A model generated the notes under the pieces. It did no database searches and was not told the origin of the DNA. It saw only the letters and a list, made by a program, of their open reading frames with translations. This document shows, one piece after another, positions 22,797 through 28,771 of a stretch of DNA of 28,771 bases. Source of the stretch: DASWUD01 sp036401755. GTDB taxonomy: Bacteria > Pseudomonadota > Gammaproteobacteria > Thiohalomonadales > Thiohalomonadaceae. The number at the start of each line of letters is the position of its first letter. Positions within the stretch are counted from its first letter, which is position 1. Made by a program: the position numbers and the translations under genes. The DNA lies in assembly GCA_036401755.1 (NCBI GenBank), contig DASWUD010000070.1, positions 1-28,771 on the forward strand. Direction: 5' to 3'.

Positions 22797-22872
22797 GGGT
22801 GCTTAGCTCAGCTGGTAGAGCATCGCCCTTACAAGGCGAGGGTCGGGGGTTCGAACCCCTCAGCACCCACCA
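22797..22872 (+). tRNA. tRNA-Val (anticodon TAC)
   Basis: Complete 76-base cloverleaf with encoded CCA. Acceptor stem GGGTGCT (22797-22803) pairs with AGCACCC (22862-22868). The anticodon arm TCGCC-CTTACAA-GGCGA gives anticodon TAC, reading Val codons. The T-loop is TTCGAAC. Confidence 0.97.
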
Positions 22873-22888
22873 AATACTTGAAGTTTCA

Positions 22889-22965
22889 GGAGTGGTAGTT
22901 CAGTCGGTTAGAATACCGGCCTGTCACGCCGGGGGTCGCGGGTTCGAGTCCCGTCCACTCCGCCA
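22889..22965 (+). tRNA. tRNA-Asp (anticodon GTC)
   Basis: Complete 77-base cloverleaf with encoded CCA. Acceptor stem GGAGTGG (22889-22895) pairs with CCACTCC (22955-22961). The anticodon loop CTGTCAC gives GTC for Asp. It lies 16 bases after tRNA-Val and is followed by a terminator. Confidence 0.97.
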
Positions 22966-22974
22966 TTTAAATCG

Positions 22975-23001
22975 AAGGGCGCATATATTGCGCCCTTTTT
23001 T
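22975..23001 (+). terminator. rho-independent terminator after tRNA-Asp
   Basis: AAGGGCGCA / TGCGCCCTT stem with the loop TATAT, followed by a run of T (22996-23001). It ends the hupB-tRNA transcript before ppiD. Confidence 0.9.
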
Positions 23002-23045
23002 GTTTTAAAATCTTCACATCCTCAAAGAACAGGGTCGTTAGCACT

Positions 23046-24938
23046 ATGCTCGAATTTATCCGTTCCAAGGCTCAAGGCTGGTTTGCGTGGATCATCGTCG
23101 GTGCGATCATCGCCACTTTTGCCCTGTTCGGCATCGAACAGTACATCAGGAGTGGCAGCAAATCGAATGTGGCAACGGTCAACGGAGAGGAGATCAGTCA
23201 AGCCCGCCTGCAAGAGGCCTATCAGGCTCAACGTCAACGCCTTCAACAGATGTTCGGTGAGAACTTCAATCCCGAGATGTTCCCCGAAGCGCGCATGAAG
23301 GAGCAGATCCTGGATGAGCTGATAAAGCAGGAGCTTCTCATTCAGGCCGCTGCCGATAATGGTTTGCGTATTGGTGACGAGCAGCTCGCAGGCATGATTC
23401 GGGAGGTCCCTCAATTCCAGCGCGATGGGAAATTCTCCCAGGCTGCCTATGAGCAGGCGGTTCGTTCCTTGGGGCAGAGTGTTGCGTTTTTCGAAGAGCG
23501 GGCACGGCGTGAACTACTTGCCCAGCAGCTCCAGGCCGCAGTGATGGGTAGTGAATTCGCTACTGCGGGGGAGGAGCTGGGACTCATGCAGCTGCGAAAG
23601 CAGACGCGCGATGTGGGATTCATGGCGTTGCCGGCCAGCAACTACGAAAAAGATGTCACCGTGTCAGAAGATGAGATAGGTCGTTACTATCAGGAGAACG
23701 CCTCCCGCTATGTCGTCCCTGAACAGATAGCGGTCGATTACATCGAATTGAATGCGCAAACCATGGCGACGGGGATCACTGTTTCTGAGCAAGAGATTGC
23801 TGAGCGCTACGAAAGTCAGAAAATCAATTATCGCACACCTGATGAACGTAAGGCGCGCCACATCCTGATTCGGGTTGCCAAGGATGCTGATGAAAAGAGC
23901 GTTGCCGAAGCCAAGAACAAGATTGAGGCGCTGGCCCAACGTATTGCCAAGGGCGAATCGTTTGCTGAAGTGGCCAAGGCCAATTCACAAGATCCCGGTT
24001 CGGCACAGCAAGGGGGCGACCTGGGTTTCTTTGGGCGTGGGGTGATGGATCCAGCCTTCGAAAGCGCCGTCTTCGCGCTCAAGAAGGGGGAAATCAGTCA
24101 GCCGGTACGCAGTGCGTTTGGTTTTCACCTGATTCAACTGGATGATATCCGCGGTGGTGATACCAAGCCGCTTTCGGAAGTGCACAACCAGATTGCCGCA
24201 GAGATTCGCCAGGAGCAGGCCGAGCAGAAGTTCTTTGAGCTGGCCGGCAAGCTGGGCAATATTGTCTATGAGCACCCGGACACCCTGGAAGAGGCGAGCA
24301 ACCAACTGGGATTGCCGCTGCAACAGAGTCCGGTCTTTGCTCGTAGCGGAGGCCCCGGCATCGCTGCCAATCCGAAGGTAGTCACGGCCGCTTTTAGCGA
24401 CAAGGTGCTGAAAGATGGGGAAAACAGTGAAGTCATTGAGGTAAACGACAAACATCTGGTGGTGGTACATCTGCGCGAACACACTCCTGAGAAGAGCCGT
24501 GCACTGGAGGAGGTTAAAGCAGAGATCACTGCCCAGCTGAAGAAGAATAAGGCCAAGGTTCGTGCCGAAGAGGTGGCGGACACACTGCTATCGCGCCTGG
24601 GCCAGGGCGAGGATCCGCAGGTGCTGGCCAAAGAGGCAGGGGTAGAGTGGCGGCGCGTGGAACATGTTACGCGTGATGGCGCAGAGGTACCTCCGGCTGT
24701 GGTTGCGCAGGTTTTTCGTATGGCACATCCAGCGAATGCGACGTCGCCAGTCACCGCCAAGGCCACCATGCCCGATGGCGGACAGGCACTTATCGCTCTG
24801 TATGGTGTCGCCACTCCTTCCCAGCCTGACAGTGGCGAGTCAGACATGCTGAAACGCCAGGTGCAGCAGGCGCATGCCGAGGCTGCATTCAATGCGATGC
24901 TGGCCAGTCTCAAGGCCAAGGCAACCATCAAACAATAA
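23046..24938 (+). CDS. ppiD: periplasmic chaperone / peptidyl-prolyl isomerase, membrane anchored
   Basis: Inner-membrane-anchored chaperone near the SecYEG exit that helps newly translocated proteins. 630 residues. An N-terminal anchor follows a short cytoplasmic stretch (MLEFIRSKAQGWFAWIIVGA, membrane span about 13-35). A SurA-like N-domain follows (SQARLQEAYQAQRQRLQQMF). One parvulin (PpiC) domain at about 269-369 contains KARHILIRVAK, SFAEVAKANSQDPGSAQQGG, DLGFFGRGVMDPAFE and RSAFGFHLIQLDDI. The C-terminal half is SurA/PpiD-type helical. The start ATG 23046 has only a weak ribosome site. The order after hupB is the standard gammaproteobacterial one. Confidence 0.96.
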   Translation: MLEFIRSKAQGWFAWIIVGAIIATFALFGIEQYIRSGSKSNVATVNGEEISQARLQEAYQAQRQRLQQMFGENFNPEMFPEARMKEQILDELIKQELLIQAAADNGLRIGDEQLAGMIREVPQFQRDGKFSQAAYEQAVRSLGQSVAFFEERARRELLAQQLQAAVMGSEFATAGEELGLMQLRKQTRDVGFMALPASNYEKDVTVSEDEIGRYYQENASRYVVPEQIAVDYIELNAQTMATGITVSEQEIAERYESQKINYRTPDERKARHILIRVAKDADEKSVAEAKNKIEALAQRIAKGESFAEVAKANSQDPGSAQQGGDLGFFGRGVMDPAFESAVFALKKGEISQPVRSAFGFHLIQLDDIRGGDTKPLSEVHNQIAAEIRQEQAEQKFFELAGKLGNIVYEHPDTLEEASNQLGLPLQQSPVFARSGGPGIAANPKVVTAAFSDKVLKDGENSEVIEVNDKHLVVVHLREHTPEKSRALEEVKAEITAQLKKNKAKVRAEEVADTLLSRLGQGEDPQVLAKEAGVEWRRVEHVTRDGAEVPPAVVAQVFRMAHPANATSPVTAKATMPDGGQALIALYGVATPSQPDSGESDMLKRQVQQAHAEAAFNAMLASLKAKATIKQ

Positions 24939-24976
24939 TAGTAGTGGCCAGGTGGCCACACTTGTGTGAAAAAGAC

Positions 24977-25015
24977 AGGCCCGGCTACTCTCCAGAGTAC
25001 CGGGCCTTTCTCTTT
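24977..25015 (+). terminator. rho-independent terminator after ppiD
   Basis: Long hairpin: AGGCCCGG pairs with CCGGGCCT, and inside it TACTCT pairs with AGAGTA (one C bulge, CC loop). It is followed by TTTCTCTTT. Confidence 0.9.
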
Positions 25016-25338
25016 GTGCTAGCTGTGCTATGCATTGCGAAGTTAACCGTCCATTGATGACCCTGCACCAAGCACCTCCGTGCGGAGGCGGTTTGGTCTC
25101 AAGGCGGCTGAATCATTCATGGAAAGTGTTGTCTAGATATCACTCACGATATTGCACGGCCGCCACCACGCTCTATTCACGCAGGGAAATTCGACGTTTA
25201 ACTCCAGTTGTCCTCTAGCCCAATGACCGATATGCTCTGCCAAAGGCCCTAGGACAAAGTGGTACAGGTTGATTAGAGAGATCCGGCCCGCAGTGCTGGA
25301 TTAGTAACAGGACAGCGACGCCACAGGCGGATTGTTCA
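25016..25338. other. intergenic region before yejA
   Basis: 323 bases between the ppiD terminator and yejA. It contains a compact CCTCCG-TG-CGGAGG hairpin (25075-25088) without a T-run and a spaced GATAT repeat (25136-25155). The 62-codon frame from 25030 has no ribosome site and is not called. No clear promoter hexamers were found. Confidence 0.4.
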
Positions 25339-27156
25339 ATGACAATAAATACAATTCGGGCCATCCTTGGCACACTGCTGCTGTTGATGGTCTCCCCGTA
25401 CCTTGCCGCCGCCGGGGCGGCTCAGGCGCTTGGCTATGCCCCGAAATATCCACCCACATTTCAACACTTCGATTATGTCAATCCCGACGCTCCCAGGGGT
25501 GGAGCCATCACCTTGCCGGCATTCGGCAGTTTCGATTCGCTCAATCCGTTCACGTTGAAGGGCATTTCGGCGGATGCGCTTGATTTGCTGATGTTCGAGC
25601 CATTGATGGAATCGAGCCTCGATGAACCCTTCAGTCAATATGGTCTATTGGCGGATGATGTGCAGCTGGCGGAGGACCGCCTCTCGGTTACCTATCATCT
25701 GCGTGACAAGGCGCACTTTCACGATGGAACACCGGTGACTGCAGAGGATGTGAAATTCTCCTTTGATATGCTGAGGAGCAAGGAAGCGCATCCACGATTT
25801 CGCTTCTACTGGTCAGACATCAAAAGCGCCACGGTAGTGAATGAACAGACCATCCGTTTCGATTTCGTGAGGGTCAATCCCGAGCTGCATATGATTGTTG
25901 CAGGGATACCGATCTTTTCGCGACGCTGGGTAGGTGATAGAGCATTTGACAAGGTAGTGTTGGAGGAGCCGCTCACCAGCGGCCCGTACCGTATTGCCCG
26001 TTACGAACTGGGAAAATATATCACCTTCGAACGCAATCCCGCCTACTGGGGGCGCGATCTGCCCGTGCGCCGCGGCATGTACAATTTTGATCGCATTACC
26101 TTCAAATATTATCGCGACACCAATGTGGCGCTGGAGGCGTTCAAGGCGGGCGAGTTCGATTTCATGGCGGTCTACAATTCCAAGGAGTGGGCGCGTGATT
26201 ATACCGGGCCAAAATTCGAGCAGGGATTGATCGTCAAGCAGTTGTTCCGCCACAGCAATGATGCGGGCATGCAGGGGTTTGTATTCAATCTGCGCCGCCC
26301 TTTGTTCAAGGATATCCATGTCAGACGGGCAATTTCGCTGGCGCTCGATTTCGAGTGGTCCAACCACAAACTCTTTTATGACCAGTATGAACGCTGCGAC
26401 AGCTATTTCAGCAACAGCGAGATGGCCGCCCGTGGCATTCCCCAAGGCGAGGAACTGGCACTGCTCGAACCCTATCGTGCACAATTGCCCGCGCAGCTTT
26501 TCACCGAGGAGTGGCGACCGCCCTCGACAAAACCACCGGGAAGCCTGCGCGCCAACCTACGCCAGGCGAAACAGTTGTTGCAGGAGGCTGGCTGGAGCTA
26601 CCGCGACGGTGCCCTGCGCGATACCACAGGCACGCCCTTTCGCTTTGAGGTGATGCTCGACCAGAAAGGATTCGAACGCATTGTGGCACCGTTCGCACGC
26701 AACCTGGCTAAGCTCGGCATCGAGGTCAGTTACCGCACCGTGGATGCCGCTCTTTACCAGCGACGCAGCGACACCTTTGATTTCGATATGATGGTGCAGA
26801 GCTTTCCCGAATCGCAGTCGCCCGGCAATGAATTGATCGACAAGTTCCATTCGAGTACCGCCGGTCAGGAGGGATCAAGCAATGTGATGGGGCTTGCCAA
26901 TCCGGTGGTGGATGCGATGATCGAAAAGATTATCTACGCCAAGAATCGACAGCAGTTGGTGATTGCCGCGCGGGCTCTCGATCGGGTGCTGCTCTGGGGT
27001 GAATATCTGGTGCCCAACTGGTACATCAACACCCACCGTGCTGCCTACTGGAACAGATTTTCCTATCCTGAAACACTGCCGCTCTATTATCAGCTCAATA
27101 GCTGGATGCTCTCCACCTGGTGGCTGGATGAGCATCGGCTGTCTGGAGGCAAGTGA
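25339..27156 (+). CDS. yejA: oligopeptide ABC transporter substrate-binding protein (YejA type)
   Basis: Periplasmic SBP family-5 protein that captures oligopeptides (in E. coli the system also imports microcin C). 605 residues, near the E. coli length. A signal peptide (RAILGTLLLLMVSPYLAAAG) is followed by the YejA-typical start ALGYAPKYPPTFQHFDYVNP, GGAITLPAFGSFDSLNPF, DGTPVTAEDVKFSFDMLRS and GPYRIARYELGKYITFERNP. It is first of the yejABE genes; yejB starts at once after its stop. ATG 25339 has only a weak ribosome site (GGCGGA). Confidence 0.94.
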   Translation: MTINTIRAILGTLLLLMVSPYLAAAGAAQALGYAPKYPPTFQHFDYVNPDAPRGGAITLPAFGSFDSLNPFTLKGISADALDLLMFEPLMESSLDEPFSQYGLLADDVQLAEDRLSVTYHLRDKAHFHDGTPVTAEDVKFSFDMLRSKEAHPRFRFYWSDIKSATVVNEQTIRFDFVRVNPELHMIVAGIPIFSRRWVGDRAFDKVVLEEPLTSGPYRIARYELGKYITFERNPAYWGRDLPVRRGMYNFDRITFKYYRDTNVALEAFKAGEFDFMAVYNSKEWARDYTGPKFEQGLIVKQLFRHSNDAGMQGFVFNLRRPLFKDIHVRRAISLALDFEWSNHKLFYDQYERCDSYFSNSEMAARGIPQGEELALLEPYRAQLPAQLFTEEWRPPSTKPPGSLRANLRQAKQLLQEAGWSYRDGALRDTTGTPFRFEVMLDQKGFERIVAPFARNLAKLGIEVSYRTVDAALYQRRSDTFDFDMMVQSFPESQSPGNELIDKFHSSTAGQEGSSNVMGLANPVVDAMIEKIIYAKNRQQLVIAARALDRVLLWGEYLVPNWYINTHRAAYWNRFSYPETLPLYYQLNSWMLSTWWLDEHRLSGGK

Positions 27157-27158
27157 GC

Positions 27159-28220
27159 ATGGCTGCCTATATCCTGAAGCGTCTGATGCTGATGATTCCG
27201 ACCCTGTTCGGCGTGATGTTGATGACTTTTGTCATCACGCAATTTGTGCCGGGCGGTCCGGTGGAGCAGCTGGTCAGTCAACTGAAGCATCAGGGGCACG
27301 TGGCGGGTGAGGCGAGCAGCGGCAGCGTGGGACTCTATCGCGGCGCCTCCGGTCTCGATGACGAACGTCTCAAGGAGCTGCGTCGGCTTTATGATTTTGA
27401 CAAACCGGCACATGAACGCTTTCTGTCGATGATGGGCCATTATCTCAGCTTCGATTTTGGTACCAGCTATTTCCACCACATGTCGGTCATGGAGTTGGTG
27501 GTTTCGAAACTGCCGGTCTCCATCAGCATCGGCCTATGGACCTTTTTTATCACCTACCTTACCTGCATTCCCCTGGGCATCGCCAAGGCGGTGCGTGACG
27601 GTAGCACCTTCGATGTGGCCACCAGCACGCTGATCCTGATCGGTTACGCCATACCCGGTTTTGTGCTCGGCATCGCCCTGCTGGTGCTGTTTGGCGGAGG
27701 CAGCTTCCTCGATATTTTTCCGCTGCGCGGGTTGGTTTCAGACAACTGGCATGAGCTCCCCTGGTATGGCAAGGTGCTCGACTATCTCTGGCATATGGTG
27801 TTGCCCATCACTGCCTCGGTAGTGGGCAGTTTCGCGGTGATGACCATGCTCACCAAGAACAGTTTTCTTGAAGAGATCCGCAAGCAATACGTGCTCACGG
27901 CGCGTGCCAAGGGGGTCAGCGAGCGCACTGTGCTCTACAAGCATGTGTTTCGTAATGCCATGATCCCCCTCATCACAGGCTTCCCGTCGGCCTTTATCGG
28001 TGCCTTCTTTACCGGCAGCTTGCTGATCGAAACGATCTTCTCCCTCGATGGTCTTGGCCTGCTCTCCTACGAATCGGTGCTAAAACGCGATTATCCTGTA
28101 GTGCTCGGCACCCTCTATCTGTTCACACTGTTGGGGCTGGTGGCGAAACTGATCACCGACCTCTGCTATGTACTGATCGACCCACGCATCAAGTTCGAAT
28201 CGTTGGAGGGACAGCGATGA
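27159..28220 (+). CDS. yejB: oligopeptide ABC transporter permease (YejB type)
   Basis: Inner-membrane permease pairing with YejE. The ATG at 27159 (GGAGG 9 bases upstream) gives 353 residues and the standard MAAYILKRLMLMIPTLFG start; the GTG at 27153 overlaps the yejA stop and has only 3-base spacing, so it is not preferred. It has a BPD-transport fold with several membrane spans and the cytoplasmic EAA loop (EEIRKQYVLTARAKGVSERT then HVFRNAMIPLITGFPSAFIG). APGGPV-type motif QFVPGGPVEQL follows the first span. The stop overlaps the yejE start (ATGA). Confidence 0.94.
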   Translation: MAAYILKRLMLMIPTLFGVMLMTFVITQFVPGGPVEQLVSQLKHQGHVAGEASSGSVGLYRGASGLDDERLKELRRLYDFDKPAHERFLSMMGHYLSFDFGTSYFHHMSVMELVVSKLPVSISIGLWTFFITYLTCIPLGIAKAVRDGSTFDVATSTLILIGYAIPGFVLGIALLVLFGGGSFLDIFPLRGLVSDNWHELPWYGKVLDYLWHMVLPITASVVGSFAVMTMLTKNSFLEEIRKQYVLTARAKGVSERTVLYKHVFRNAMIPLITGFPSAFIGAFFTGSLLIETIFSLDGLGLLSYESVLKRDYPVVLGTLYLFTLLGLVAKLITDLCYVLIDPRIKFESLEGQR

Positions 28221-28771
28221 GTACCACTCCGATCGGCCTCCCGATGAGGAGCCGGGCGTGGCGGCGGTTTCGCGCCAACCGCCGCGGTTACTACAGCCTG
28301 TGGCTCTTCGCGATACTGTTCATTCTCAGCCTGTTTGCAGAGGTGCTCTCCAACAATAAGCCGCTAATGGTACGTTACGAAGGAAACTGGTATTTCCCGG
28401 TGATGGTGCGATACGCCGAGACCACCTTCGGTGGCGATTTTGACAGCGAGGCTGACTACCTCGATCCCTATGTGCGCGACAAGATCACGAGCGGTGACAA
28501 CTGGGCGCTCTATCCCCTCAATCCCTACTCCTATGACACGATCAATTACTTTGCCGAGGCGCCGAATCCGGCCGCCCCATCGCAACAGAACTACCTGGGG
28601 ACCGATGACCGGGGGCGCGATGTTCTGGCCCGTCTGATTTATGGCTTTCGTATTTCGGTGCTGTTCGCCTTTCTCCTCACGACGGTGACAACTCTGCTGG
28701 GCTTGCTGGCCGGGGCGATCCAGGGTTATTTCGGCGGCCGTACCGATCTCATCGGCCAACGCGTCAGCGAG
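28217..28771 (+). CDS. yejE: oligopeptide ABC transporter permease (YejE type), 3' end cut by window edge
   Basis: Second permease of the Yej importer. ATG 28217 is in the ATGA overlap with yejB, with GGAGGG upstream; 185 codons are visible and the frame is open to the edge. After a first membrane span (LWLFAILFILSLFAEVLSNN) comes the large YejE-type periplasmic insert (WYFPVMVRYAETTFGGDFDS, DNWALYPLNPYSYDTINY), then LGTDDRGRDVLARLIYGFRI, a strong DppC/OppC-family signature. The ATPase gene yejF is expected just beyond the window. Confidence 0.93.
   Translation, partial: MSTTPIGLPMRSRAWRRFRANRRGYYSLWLFAILFILSLFAEVLSNNKPLMVRYEGNWYFPVMVRYAETTFGGDFDSEADYLDPYVRDKITSGDNWALYPLNPYSYDTINYFAEAPNPAAPSQQNYLGTDDRGRDVLARLIYGFRISVLFAFLLTTVTTLLGLLAGAIQGYFGGRTDLIGQRVSE

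Noticed and set aside
25075..25088. CCTCCG-TG-CGGAGG hairpin as a terminator
   Set aside because: No T-run follows, and the real ppiD terminator lies just upstream at 24977-25015.
1..28771. CRISPR arrays, rRNA genes, known riboswitch classes
   Set aside because: No regularly spaced repeats, no rRNA sequence and no recognised riboswitch core were found on reading through the window.

Overview
The window is chromosomal DNA of a gammaproteobacterium. The strongest evidence is the gene order tig-clpP-clpX-lon-hupB-tRNA(Val)-tRNA(Asp)-ppiD, with CCA encoded in both tRNA genes. Haem-copper oxidase assembly genes, ubiA for ubiquinone, and a Yej-type peptide importer also fit. Most genes are GC-rich and tightly packed with ATGA/GTGA overlaps, as in environmental lineages such as Chromatiales, but the sequence alone does not fix the genus.

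Layout: (1) 1-2163 holds respiratory oxidase assembly: the 3' part of cyoE (haem O synthase), met end to end by a convergent sco-ctaG pair. (2) 2501-6777 is a four-gene operon for a periplasmic molybdenum hydroxylase: a 2Fe-2S subunit, a Tat-exported molybdopterin subunit, the XdhC cofactor-insertion chaperone and a MocA-like nucleotidyltransferase. (3) 6877-8510 holds a secreted protein with a BON-like N-terminus and a DUF1207-like body, an 86-residue zinc-ribbon protein, and a 28-codon membrane micro-ORF with a perfect Shine-Dalgarno. (4) 8593-10853 is the overlapping pair ubiA-bioA. (5) 10854 to about 14970 is a visibly more AT-rich accessory stretch: about 930 bases without a convincing gene, a Met-rich secreted protein of unknown family ending in a strong terminator, an omptin-type outer-membrane protease with its catalytic residues intact, the decayed tail of an SGNH/GDSL-like hydrolase, and a VOC-fold protein. 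(6) 14963-15859 (minus) is an exported alpha/beta hydrolase. (7) 16180-23001 is the proteostasis cluster tig, clpP, clpX, lon, then hupB and two tRNA genes. Candidate heat-shock (sigma-32-like) promoters precede tig and lon, and clear terminators follow clpX, lon and tRNA-Asp. (8) 23046-25015 is ppiD with its terminator. (9) 25339 to the right edge is yejA-yejB-yejE, an oligopeptide ABC importer, with yejE cut by the window end.

Functionally, the right half is housekeeping protein quality control (chaperone, ClpXP and Lon proteases, PpiD periplasmic chaperone, peptide uptake). The left half is respiration and cofactors (haem O, copper delivery, ubiquinone, biotin, molybdenum cofactor). The most unusual region is 10.85-14.15 kb, where an omptin and an unrecognised secreted protein sit beside decaying sequence. 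No CRISPR array, insertion sequence, integrase or complete mobile element was seen. No fully novel multi-gene system could be demonstrated. The best candidates for new biology are the omptin / Met-rich secreted protein neighbourhood, the 28-codon membrane micro-ORF, and the leader architecture of hupB.
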